Assembly (NCBI GenBank): GCA_030599055.1
Contig: JAUVOS010000025.1
Span: 1-16,586 of the forward strand
Length of the DNA stretch: 16,586 bases
DNA from: Lutibacter sp.
GTDB lineage: Bacteria; Bacteroidota; Bacteroidia; Flavobacteriales; Flavobacteriaceae
Direction of reading: 5' to 3'
Every line of letters begins with the position of its first letter. Positions within the stretch are counted from its first letter, which is position 1. Below are positions 1-6,434 of this stretch, piece by piece. The position numbers and the translations under genes are program-made. The notes under the pieces were generated by a model. It had not been told where the DNA came from. It ran no database searches and saw only the letters and a list, made by a program, of their open reading frames with translations.

Positions 1-308
1 ATATCGGTTATGACACCACCGCCTAAGTTTAATAGGATACTTTGCCTATCAGCTGCTTTTTCTGCCAACTCTTGCCATAGTTCTTGACACGTATTCAGAT
101 TTTTATTGATCTCTCCAGATTGTATATTTAGTACGTGAAAAGAGGTTTTAATCTCTTTTTTTAGAATGGGTAAACAAGCAACTTCTGTGTTTTCATCTAC
201 CAAGACAAAAAGTGTAGAGAAGGTGTTGTTTTTCAAATAATCATTCAGATGATTAAATGCGCTCCTATTAAAGGAAACAGGAACTAGATGTGTAGAATTA
301 TTTGACAT
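1..308 (-). CDS. aroB: 3-dehydroquinate synthase, N-terminal part (runs off left edge)
   Basis: I translated this by hand from the ATG complement at 306-308. It stays open for 102 codons to the window edge. AroB converts DAHP to 3-dehydroquinate, the second step of the shikimate pathway, in the cytoplasm with NAD and a divalent metal. Visible family marks are the LVDENT segment (residues 36-41) in the nucleotide-binding N-terminal domain and the glycine-rich NLGGGVITD stretch (residues 94-102), which matches the NAD-binding GGGV loop. The spacing fits the family, in which this loop lies near residue 100. The metal-binding and catalytic part lies outside the window. The gene has its own candidate promoter just upstream at 367-397 and is separated from the next minus-strand gene by a terminator, so it is probably transcribed independently. 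Recognition of the family is confident; only the fragment is visible. Confidence 0.88.
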   Translation of the reverse strand, partial: MSNNSTHLVPVSFNRSAFNHLNDYLKNNTFSTLFVLVDENTEVACLPILKKEIKTSFHVLNIQSGEINKNLNTCQELWQELAEKAADRQSILLNLGGGVITD

Positions 309-366
309 AGTTAACAAAAAAACACTAATGAATAATAATCTATTAGTGAAGCATCAAATTAAAAAA

Positions 367-397
367 CAAAAGTAATAATTCTTAGGCTAAAACAAAA
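367..397 (-). promoter_or_regulatory. Candidate Bacteroidota-type promoter of aroB
   Basis: On the minus strand TTTTG (397-393) is followed, after 18 bases, by TACTTTTG (374-367). This agrees well with the Bacteroidota sigma-A pattern of a TTG -33 box and a TAnnTTTG -7 box. The predicted transcript would start about 50 bases before the aroB ATG at 308. The -33 box touches one arm of the neighbouring terminator hairpin. This is a motif match only, with no expression data. Confidence 0.5.
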
Positions 398-427
398 CAG
401 CCAAAACTATTTAATTTTGGCTGTTTT
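394..427 (-). terminator. Hairpin terminator after the 43-residue miniprotein gene
   Basis: A perfect 13-bp inverted repeat (arms 394-406 and 415-427, core ACAGCC/GGCTGT) encloses an 8-base loop. On the minus strand the second arm ends in TTTT followed by GTTTT, as in an intrinsic terminator. It lies 8 bases beyond the stop codon of the miniprotein gene (436) and before aroB, so it most likely ends the miniprotein transcript. The T-rich plus-strand flank means it could also work in the other direction. Confidence 0.75.
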
Positions 428-435
428 TGTATTTT

Positions 436-567
436 TTACTTTTTTTTCTTACCGCCCGCCATAAATATTAAAAGCATTATAAAAAGGACTGCAAATGCGC
501 CAAACATTATTATGGCTTGTAAAATACCATTACCCCAATCTACTAGAGGTATAAAATTTGCTATCAT
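436..567 (-). CDS. 43-residue single-span membrane miniprotein of unknown function
   Basis: A short open frame runs from ATG (567-565) to TAA (438-436) and encodes 43 residues. The N-terminus reads MIANFIPLVDWGNGILQAII. It continues with an unbroken hydrophobic stretch (about residues 15-37) and ends MAGGKKKK. This layout, a short N-terminal segment, one membrane helix and a polylysine C-terminus, is typical of a small inner-membrane protein with its basic tail in the cytoplasm. Support for a real gene comes from the strong terminator 8 bases after its stop and a TATATTTG -7 like motif 37 bases before its start. It is too short for most gene finders. I do not recognise a named family and give no function. 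The alternative, a chance open frame, is made less likely by the flanking signals and the membrane-protein composition. Confidence 0.6.
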   Translation of the reverse strand: MIANFIPLVDWGNGILQAIIMFGAFAVLFIMLLIFMAGGKKKK

Positions 568-603
568 AATTTAAATTGGTTAATCGTTAATAATGCGAAC
601 ATA

Positions 604-611
604 CAAATATA
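604..611 (-). promoter_or_regulatory. Candidate -7 box for the miniprotein gene
   Basis: The minus strand reads TATATTTG here, matching TAnnTTTG, 37 bases before the ATG at 567. No TTG -33 box is seen at the expected spacing, so support is partial. Confidence 0.35.
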
Positions 612-731
612 ATTTTTAAAGAAAATGATATTTGTCAGTTTGAAAAAAAAAGAATGCTTTTTGATTATGAATCAGATACTTCTTTTTATATACTATAAAA
701 ATATTTTTTAAATCGAACCGAGGTTTTTAAA

Positions 732-2321
732 CTACTCATATTCACTTGTTAAGTGGAGTTTTACACTTGGATATTTTTGTTCAGCCATTTGTATAGAAAA
801 TGCCGAGTCAGCCAAAAAAACAAGTTGTCCTCTTTTATCTTTAGCTAAATATTTTTGTTTGATACGAATAAATTCTTTGTATTCTTCGTTGGAATCATCA
901 TCGGGGTCGATCCAACAAGCTTTGTGTACATTGATATTTTCATAAGTGCATTTTGCACCATATTCATGCTCTAAACGGTATTGAATCACCTCATATTGTA
1001 GGGCGCCAACCGTTCCAATGATTTTTCTACCATTCATTTCTAAGGTAAATAATTGAGCAACTCCTTCATCCATCAGTTGGTCAATTCCTTTGTATAATTG
1101 TTTTGATTTTAAAGGGTCTGCATTGTTGATGTATCTAAAATGTTCGGGTGAAAAACTAGGCACTCCTTTAAAACTCATTAATTCACCTTCTGTTAATGTA
1201 TCTCCAATTTTAAAATTTCCGGTATCGTGTAATCCCACAATATCTCCAGGGAATGATTCTTCAACAATTTGTTTCTTTTCAGCAAAAAAAGTATTAGGAC
1301 TTGAAAACTTAAATTTTTTACCCAAACGCACGTGTGTATAAGGAAAGTTTCTCTTAAAAATACCGGAAACTATTTTTACAAAAGCCAATCTGTTTCTGTG
1401 ATTGGGATCCATATTGGCATGGATTTTAAACACAAAACCTGTCATTTTGTTCTCTTCTGGTTGTATTAATCTTGTATCACTTGCCTTGGGTAAAGGTGGC
1501 GGTGCAATTTCTACAAAACAATCTAATAATTCTTGTACGCCAAAATTATTTAATGCCGATCCGAAAAAAACAGGTTGTTGCTCTCCTGAAAGATAGGCTT
1601 CCTGATTAAATGAAGGATAAACTTCTCGTACCAATTCTAATTCTTCACGTAATGTAGCAGCAAAATCATCGCCAATTAATTGATCTAATTCAGGGGTATC
1701 AATAGCTGTAAATTCTATTCCTTTAGAAACCTTTTGTTTGTTTTCATCGGAATAGATGTTTAACTTTTCTTCCCAAATATTATAAATACCTTTAAAATCA
1801 TAGCCCATTCCTATAGGGAAACTAAGCGGAACAACTGTTAAACCAAGTTTTTGTTCAACTTCATCTAATAAGTCAAAAGCATCTTTTCCTTCACGGTCCA
1901 ATTTGTTTATAAATACGATAATTGGTATTTGTCGCATACGACAAACTTCAACTAATTTCTCAGTTTGTTCTTCAACCCCTTTGGCTACGTCAATAACTAC
2001 AATCACACTATCTACAGCTGTCAAAGTTCGAAATGTATCCTCAGCAAAGTCCTTATGTCCAGGTGTGTCTAGAATATTGATTTTCTTATCTTTATAAATA
2101 AATGCTAAAACTGAAGTAGCTACCGAAATACCTCTTTGACGTTCAATCTCCATAAAATCGGAGGTAGCAGTTTTTCGAATTTTATTGTTTTTTACTGCAC
2201 CAGCTTCTTGAATCGCACCACCAAATAGTAATAACTTCTCTGTTAAAGTAGTCTTTCCCGCGTCAGGATGTGATACAATTCCAAAAGTTCTTCTACGTGC
2301 TATTTCTTCAGTAAATCCCAA
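732..2321 (-). CDS. prfC: Peptide chain release factor 3 (RF3)
   Basis: A 529-residue translational GTPase, the same length as the E. coli protein. RF3 recycles RF1/RF2 from the ribosome after peptide release. The GTP-binding motifs are intact and in order: P-loop SHPDAGKT (17-24), switch I region RQRGISVATS (61-70), G3 DTPGH (85-89) and G4 NKLD (139-142). The long variable insertion and C-terminal domain follow, including GTVGALQYEV near residue 440, a segment typical of RF3 and not of EF-G. The start ATG at 2321 gives the usual MGFTEEIARRRTFGIVSHPD opening, so it is chosen without doubt. The gene stands alone on its strand, divergent from idi across 134 bases. The open frames opposite it are shadows. 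No frameshift or missing motif is seen. Confidence 0.96.
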   Translation of the reverse strand: MGFTEEIARRRTFGIVSHPDAGKTTLTEKLLLFGGAIQEAGAVKNNKIRKTATSDFMEIERQRGISVATSVLAFIYKDKKINILDTPGHKDFAEDTFRTLTAVDSVIVVIDVAKGVEEQTEKLVEVCRMRQIPIIVFINKLDREGKDAFDLLDEVEQKLGLTVVPLSFPIGMGYDFKGIYNIWEEKLNIYSDENKQKVSKGIEFTAIDTPELDQLIGDDFAATLREELELVREVYPSFNQEAYLSGEQQPVFFGSALNNFGVQELLDCFVEIAPPPLPKASDTRLIQPEENKMTGFVFKIHANMDPNHRNRLAFVKIVSGIFKRNFPYTHVRLGKKFKFSSPNTFFAEKKQIVEESFPGDIVGLHDTGNFKIGDTLTEGELMSFKGVPSFSPEHFRYINNADPLKSKQLYKGIDQLMDEGVAQLFTLEMNGRKIIGTVGALQYEVIQYRLEHEYGAKCTYENINVHKACWIDPDDDSNEEYKEFIRIKQKYLAKDKRGQLVFLADSAFSIQMAEQKYPSVKLHLTSEYE

Positions 2322-2367
2322 AGTGTTAAAATATCAAATTACAAATTTTAAATTCCAAATAAGCCTG

Positions 2368-2375
2368 CAAAGATA
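2368..2375 (-). promoter_or_regulatory. Candidate -7 box for prfC
   Basis: TATCTTTG on the minus strand, 47 bases before the prfC ATG, matches TAnnTTTG. A -33 TTG at standard spacing is not evident. Confidence 0.35.
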
Positions 2376-2392
2376 GATAAAAATAATGGCAG

Positions 2393-2408
2393 TATTTTTG
2401 TAGTTTTG
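2393..2408 (+). promoter_or_regulatory. Two overlapping-range -7 boxes for idi
   Basis: TATTTTTG (2393-2400) and TAGTTTTG (2401-2408) both match TAnnTTTG and lie 48-63 bases before the idi ATG. I cannot tell which is used. No clear TTG -33 element precedes either at the usual distance. Confidence 0.3.
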
Positions 2409-2455
2409 TAACTGTTGATTTAACTTTCAACTTTAACCCTTATCCTATAAGCCTA

Positions 2456-2983
2456 ATGAAAGAAGAACAAGTTATATTAGTCAATGAAAAAGATGAAACC
2501 ATTGGATTGATGGAAAAAATGGAAGCACATGAGAAAGCGATGTTGCATCGTGCCTTTTCTGTTTTTGTTTTTAATAAAAAAAATGAATTGCTATTACAAC
2601 AGCGTGCTGCTGATAAGTATCATTCTCCTTTATTATGGGCGAATACGTGTTGTAGTCATCAACGCGATGGTGAATCTAATCTTGTTGCGGGCAAACGTCG
2701 TTTGCAAGAAGAAATGGGTTTTACATGTAATTTAGAAGAATCTTTTTCATTTATCTACAAGGCTCCTTTTGATAATGGACTAACAGAACATGAGTTAGAC
2801 CATGTGATGATAGGTACTTACAACGACGAACCAAATATAAACCCAACTGAAGTAGCCGCTTGTAAATGGATGTCTTTAGAAAAAGTAAAAAAAGATCTAA
2901 AAGATAAACCTGAGATTTATACAGAATGGTTTAAAATAATTTTTAAAGAGTTTTATGCATACATATCAAAAAACAATCTGTAA
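2456..2983 (+). CDS. idi: Isopentenyl-diphosphate delta-isomerase, type 1
   Basis: A 175-residue Nudix-fold enzyme that interconverts IPP and DMAPP in cytoplasmic isoprenoid synthesis (menaquinone, undecaprenol, carotenoids). Residues equivalent to the E. coli active site are present: metal ligands H25 and H31, NTCCSH at 63-68 with catalytic Cys (C66 by the C-x-H spacing) and ligand H68, and E111-x-E113 in the EHELDHV segment. The catalytic Glu pair sits alongside the Nudix-like helix RRLQEEMGF (81-89). The length is normal for a compact bacterial type 1 enzyme. The ATG at 2456 gives the standard family N-terminus (VILVNEKDETIG). Its last 29 bases overlap the start of the MORN-repeat gene, so the two are probably co-transcribed, though a functional link is not evident. 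It is divergent from prfC. Confidence 0.94.
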   Translation: MKEEQVILVNEKDETIGLMEKMEAHEKAMLHRAFSVFVFNKKNELLLQQRAADKYHSPLLWANTCCSHQRDGESNLVAGKRRLQEEMGFTCNLEESFSFIYKAPFDNGLTEHELDHVMIGTYNDEPNINPTEVAACKWMSLEKVKKDLKDKPEIYTEWFKIIFKEFYAYISKNNL

Positions 2984-3668
2984 AGGATCAATCCTTTTAC
3001 TATTACTTTTTATCAGTACAAATCTTTTTGCTCAAGAGGGTATCAATCAATTTGATGCTAACGGAAAACGCCACGGGTTATGGAAAAAATTGTATCGTAA
3101 TAAAAATGTGCGATATACAGGCAAGTTTGAGCACGGAAAAGAAGTAGGAAGTTTTAAATACTACCGAGTTACAGGTGAGAAGCAACCGATAGTAATCAAA
3201 GATTTTACTGCGAATAATACAATAGTTGCTGTCCGTTTTTATTCAAAAGAAGGAGTTTTTGAGAGTCATGGCGATATGGAAGATAAGAGTCGAATTGGAA
3301 AATGGACTTATTTTTTTAATGATGGCAAAACAATACTTTCAACGGAAAATTATAAAAATGGATTGCTTGATGGCGAATTAAAGATTTATTACAAATCAGG
3401 TAAAACAGCAGAAGTTTCACACTATAAAAAGGGAAAATTACATGGTAATATCACGCGGTATAACGAAGAAGGAAAGCCCCATGAAAATTTGACTTACAAA
3501 AATGGAGTGATGCATGGACCTGCTATTCTTTACGATAAGAAGGGAGAAGTATTTGCTAAAGGCAATTATGAAAACGGAATAAAATCAGGTATATGGGAGT
3601 TTAATATGGATGGCGAAATGGTCAAAGCTGAACCTGATAAGATTAAAAGAATATCTAAAAAAAACTAA
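2955..3668 (+). CDS. Secreted MORN-repeat protein (YwqK-like)
   Basis: A 237-residue protein with a cleavable signal peptide: basic start, hydrophobic core (about residues 11-24), and a likely cut before QEG at about residue 27. The rest is a series of about seven MORN-type motifs of the form G-x-x-x-G-x-W/I-x-x-Y: GKRHGLWKKLY (37-47), GKEVGSFKYY (61-70), SRIGKWTYF (112-120), GLLDGELKIYY (136-146), GKLHGNITRY (160-169), GVMHGPAILY (184-193) and GIKSGIWEF (208-216). Database proteins of this type are often called YwqK-family antitoxins, but nothing here suggests a toxin partner. It probably acts in the periplasm or at the cell surface. The start overlaps idi by 29 bases; no other Met precedes the signal peptide core, so this start is retained. 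The exact function is unknown. Confidence 0.82.
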   Translation: MHTYQKTICKGSILLLLLFISTNLFAQEGINQFDANGKRHGLWKKLYRNKNVRYTGKFEHGKEVGSFKYYRVTGEKQPIVIKDFTANNTIVAVRFYSKEGVFESHGDMEDKSRIGKWTYFFNDGKTILSTENYKNGLLDGELKIYYKSGKTAEVSHYKKGKLHGNITRYNEEGKPHENLTYKNGVMHGPAILYDKKGEVFAKGNYENGIKSGIWEFNMDGEMVKAEPDKIKRISKKN

Positions 3669-3683
3669 TTGCAAGTTTCTGTA

Positions 3684-4502
3684 CTACAAACTATTTACAG
3701 CTTGTCGTAAAGTTGCTAATTTTGTAAGTAAGTTTTCCAAATTATCCAAATGTAACATATTTGCCCCATCTGATTTGGCACTACTCGGATTGTGATGCGT
3801 TTCTAAAAAAATTCCATCAACACCAACGGCAATTCCTGCGCGGGCTATGGTTTCAATTAATTCAGGTTTGCCACCCGTAATACCACTACTTTGGTTGGGT
3901 TGTTGTAAGGAATGTGTGATGTCTAATACTACAGGAGCAAATTTTTGCATTTCGGGAATGCCTCTAAAGTCAACTAACAAATCTTGATAACCAAACATAC
4001 TTCCTCGTTCGGTAATCATCACTTGCTTATTGCCACTTTCAATAATTTTGGTTACGGCGTGTTTCATGGCACTCGGACTCATAAACTGTCCTTTTTTTAC
4101 ATTAACAACTCTACCAGTATTCGCCGCAGCAACTAACAGATCAGTTTGTCGTGCTAAAAAAGCAGGGATTTGTAGTATATCTACATATTCAGCTGCCATT
4201 GTAGCATCACTTTCTTTATGAATATCTGTTATCGTTGGCACTTTGAATTCATCGCGTACTTTTGCTAAAATCTTAAGAGCTTTGATGTCTCCAATTCCTG
4301 TGAAACTATCTAACCGTGAACGATTTGCTTTTTTAAAACTTCCTTTAAAGACAAAGGGTATTTTTAGCTTATCAGTTATTGCAACAATTCTTTCGGCAAT
4401 ATGCATTGCCATAGATTCACTTTCAATAGCACAAGGACCTGCTAAAAGAAAAAAATTATTGGAATCTAAGTGTTTTATTTGTGGAATGGCTTTTAAGTTC
4501 AT
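3684..4502 (-). CDS. kdsA: 3-deoxy-8-phosphooctulonate synthase (KDO-8-P synthase), metal-dependent type
   Basis: A 272-residue aldolase that condenses phosphoenolpyruvate with arabinose 5-phosphate to make KDO-8-phosphate for the lipopolysaccharide core, in the cytoplasm. Characteristic segments are LAGPCAIES (20-28), FVFKGSFKKANRSR (50-63), QIPAFLARQTDLL (111-123), VNVKKGQF (133-140) and TERGSMFGY (164-172). The metal-binding set known from the Aquifex enzyme is complete: C24, H197, E234 and D245, with spacing of the last three equal to that family (37 and 11 residues). The non-metal E. coli type has Asn at the Cys position, so this is a metallo-KdsA. The ATG at 4502 leaves a normal short N-terminus. 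The gene converges on the MORN gene with 15 bases between stops and lies 27 bases after the glycosyltransferase stop. Confidence 0.95.
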   Translation of the reverse strand: MNLKAIPQIKHLDSNNFFLLAGPCAIESESMAMHIAERIVAITDKLKIPFVFKGSFKKANRSRLDSFTGIGDIKALKILAKVRDEFKVPTITDIHKESDATMAAEYVDILQIPAFLARQTDLLVAAANTGRVVNVKKGQFMSPSAMKHAVTKIIESGNKQVMITERGSMFGYQDLLVDFRGIPEMQKFAPVVLDITHSLQQPNQSSGITGGKPELIETIARAGIAVGVDGIFLETHHNPSSAKSDGANMLHLDNLENLLTKLATLRQAVNSL

Positions 4503-4518
4503 TTGAATAGAGTTTACG

Positions 4519-4526
4519 CAAAAATA
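4519..4526 (-). promoter_or_regulatory. Candidate -7 box for kdsA
   Basis: TATTTTTG on the minus strand, 16 bases before the kdsA ATG and just after the glycosyltransferase stop, matches TAnnTTTG. A TTG -33 box is not seen at the usual distance. If real, kdsA can be transcribed apart from the upstream ftsE and glycosyltransferase genes. Confidence 0.3.
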
Positions 4527-4529
4527 AGT

Positions 4530-5429
4530 TTATTTTTCCATTTCTGAAAGATAGCACAGATAACACAATCGATAAAAATCAAAAAGTAATAACGAAGGAT
4601 GTTTTTTAGATAATGATTTTTCAATAAATTTAGAATTGTTTTTATAGATGAAGGAAAGTAATGGAGCTAAAAAAAACATTTTCGTTCGTGTATGCCATTT
4701 TAAAAGCTTGTTCGTTTTGGGTTTTATTAATCCTTTTTGATGCAAGTCCAGTAAATTTTTAACTGCTATTTTAGATTTCTTAAGAAAGATTTCATTACTT
4801 TCTAAACCCGTGTGAAAAACAGGATTATCAATATGTTTAACTATTATGAATGCTTTTTGTAAGTCACTGCTAAATATGGAGTCTTCATGTCCATAATGAA
4901 ATATTTCACTATTAAATTGGACCCTTTTAAAAACTTTTTTTTCTATTAGCGTATTAGACATTAATAGGGTAGCATATGGGTTTTTGCACCTTTGAACTGC
5001 AGAAATACTTTCACGAAATTTTCCGTACTTGTAACGTAACTGATTATTTTTAGTTGTATCAATTTTTCGGTAAGCTAATCCTCCAGAAAAGACTTTTTCT
5101 TTAGGATTATTATTTATAATTCTTAAATATTTATTTATAAATATCGCATTTGAAGGTAAGGTATCAGCATCTAAAAAAAGTAACCAATCATAGTTTGCCT
5201 TTGTAGCTAATAAGTTTCTGATTCGACTTCGACCAATATTTTGTTGAAGTTCAATAAGAGAAACCTTATCAAACCTATTTAATTTTCCGTTTTCTTTAAT
5301 GATTTTTGTGGAAGCATCATCGATACAAATAATTTCAAATTCACAGGTTTCCTTTTCAAATTGTTGAATAAGATTCTTAACAAGTGGAAGGCAGTTAATA
5401 TTATAAACAGGAATTAATACCGATAGCAT
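4530..5429 (-). CDS. Family 2 glycosyltransferase
   Basis: A GT-A fold glycosyltransferase of 299 residues from the start chosen here. The open frame extends 15 codons further (to 5474), but that part lies inside ftsE, while the ATG at 5429 follows the ftsE stop by 1 base and opens directly with MLSVLIPVYN, the first beta strand of GT2 enzymes. Other motifs are CIDDAS (about 35-40), NIGRSRIRN (64-72), the DxD-type metal and nucleotide-sugar site FLDAD (about 85-89) and a C-terminal GHEDSIF (180-186), which carries the acidic pair typical of the catalytic base region. There is no obvious multi-span membrane anchor; the C-terminal third is basic and hydrophobic and may associate with the membrane. 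Tight coupling to ftsE suggests joint expression. The sugar donor and acceptor cannot be read from the sequence; envelope polysaccharide is a reasonable guess. Confidence 0.87.
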   Translation of the reverse strand: MLSVLIPVYNINCLPLVKNLIQQFEKETCEFEIICIDDASTKIIKENGKLNRFDKVSLIELQQNIGRSRIRNLLATKANYDWLLFLDADTLPSNAIFINKYLRIINNNPKEKVFSGGLAYRKIDTTKNNQLRYKYGKFRESISAVQRCKNPYATLLMSNTLIEKKVFKRVQFNSEIFHYGHEDSIFSSDLQKAFIIVKHIDNPVFHTGLESNEIFLKKSKIAVKNLLDLHQKGLIKPKTNKLLKWHTRTKMFFLAPLLSFIYKNNSKFIEKSLSKKHPSLLLFDFYRLCYLCYLSEMEK

Positions 5430-5430
5430 T

Positions 5431-6114
5431 TTATGATTTTTTTTGTACCACTTCAAACAATTTTCCACCTTCACACTTAAGCGTCTGATGATTAAACTTA
5501 AGAATTAGTGAATAATCATGTGTCGCCATTAATACTGTGGTACCATTTACATGAATATCTTCCAAGACCTGCATGACTTCAATTGAAGTACGCGGGTCTA
5601 AGTTTCCAGTTGGTTCATCAGCTAAAATAAGTTCAGGGTTGTTTAATAATGCACGAGCAATAGCAAGGCGTTGTTGTTCACCACCCGAAAGTTCAAAAGG
5701 CATTTTAAATCCTTTACTTTTTATACCTACTTGGTCGAGTACTTTTTCTATTTGTGTTTTGATTTTTAAAGGGTCTTTCCATCCGGTAGCTTGTAAAACA
5801 AATTCTAAATTGGCATTGACAGTTCGATCGTTTAAAAGCTTAAAATCTTGAAAAACAATACCTAATTTTCGTCTGAGAAAGGGAATTTCTTTGTCTTTTA
5901 ATTCCGTAAGATTAAAACCAACGATGCTTCCTTTTCCCTTTTCTAGCGGTAAATCGCCATACAAAGTTTTCATCAAGCTACTTTTACCACTACCCGTTTT
6001 TCCGATGAGGTAATAAAATTCACCAGGGTTTATCTTTAAATTTATATCAGATAATACCAAATTGTCTCGTTGAAAAATGGAAACATCCTCTAAATATAAA
6101 ATGGGTTGCGACAT
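5431..6114 (-). CDS. ftsE: FtsE-like ABC transporter ATP-binding protein
   Basis: A 227-residue ABC ATPase. The motifs are complete: Walker A GKTGSGKSS (38-46), Q-loop Q89, signature LSGGEQQR (142-149), Walker B LILADE (162-167), D-loop NLD (171-173) and switch His H199. The segment EIPFLRRKLGIVFQDFKLLNDRTV (split at 76-99) closely resembles the FtsE pattern REVPFLRRQIG...DRTV rather than LolD or MacB. FtsE pairs with the membrane protein FtsX and, at the division septum, controls peptidoglycan hydrolases. ftsX is not next to it here. The gene is followed after 1 base by a glycosyltransferase. The ATG at 6114 gives the normal N-terminus. Assignment to the ABC class is certain; the FtsE subfamily assignment is strong but rests on my recognition of these motifs. 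Confidence 0.88.
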   Translation of the reverse strand: MSQPILYLEDVSIFQRDNLVLSDINLKINPGEFYYLIGKTGSGKSSLMKTLYGDLPLEKGKGSIVGFNLTELKDKEIPFLRRKLGIVFQDFKLLNDRTVNANLEFVLQATGWKDPLKIKTQIEKVLDQVGIKSKGFKMPFELSGGEQQRLAIARALLNNPELILADEPTGNLDPRTSIEVMQVLEDIHVNGTTVLMATHDYSLILKFNHQTLKCEGGKLFEVVQKKS

Positions 6115-6131
6115 AAAAAAAATGATTTTTA

Positions 6132-6139
6132 CAAAAGTA
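6132..6139 (-). promoter_or_regulatory. Candidate -7 box for ftsE
   Basis: TACTTTTG on the minus strand, 17 bases before the ftsE ATG, matches TAnnTTTG and is the same octamer as in the aroB promoter. It implies a very short leader. A -33 TTG is not apparent. Confidence 0.35.
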
Positions 6140-6382
6140 GGGTTTTTTATTAAAAGGTATTGATTGAAGGTTTGCTAATAAATTCACATATATCTGCCAC
6201 ACAAAACTTGCAGACTAACACAGAAGTATTGAGCGCAATCTCTGTAAAATTTGTGAGTTCTGTGTGAAATAATTGATAACTTACAAATACTGTCCTTTTT
6301 ATTCAACGAGTTTTAGGTTGAATAAGTTGTGTTTGTCCAAACAATTTTTCATCATTTCTCCGTTTATAAAAATAACAATGCC

Positions 6383-6390
6383 TACATTTG
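6383..6390 (+). promoter_or_regulatory. Candidate -7 box for the TPR gene
   Basis: TACATTTG, 44 bases before the ATG at 6435, matches TAnnTTTG. The -33 region reads GTTTA rather than TTTG, so the match is partial. It would drive the TPR gene and probably the downstream barrel gene. Confidence 0.4.
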
Positions 6391-6434
6391 GTTTTCTAGT
6401 ACAACAGTAAGATTAACCTTATTAAAAAAAGATA

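Larger units (their letters stand above)
6115..6434. other. 320-base intergenic region between ftsE and the TPR gene
   Basis: This divergent spacer has no credible gene. It holds a -7 like motif for each flank (6132-6139 minus, 6383-6390 plus). The stretch 6180-6275 repeats short CTGTG/CACAG words. It includes an imperfect 11-bp inverted repeat (CACACAAAACT at 6198-6208 against AGTTCTGTGTG at 6256-6266, one mismatch). This looks like a degenerate copy of an intergenic repeat, not a defined regulatory site. No terminator or RNA gene is recognised. Confidence 0.6.

Noticed and set aside
1090..2097. Plus-strand open frames opposite prfC
   Set aside because: They lie fully antisense to an intact, well-recognised gene and show no domain or composition of their own.
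2955..3668. MORN-repeat protein as an antitoxin of a toxin-antitoxin pair
   Set aside because: The protein has a signal peptide and no toxin-like neighbour; the antitoxin name comes from loose family labels.
5430..5474. Longer glycosyltransferase start at 5474
   Set aside because: The added 15 residues lie in ftsE coding sequence and precede the conserved first strand; the ATG at 5429 fits better.
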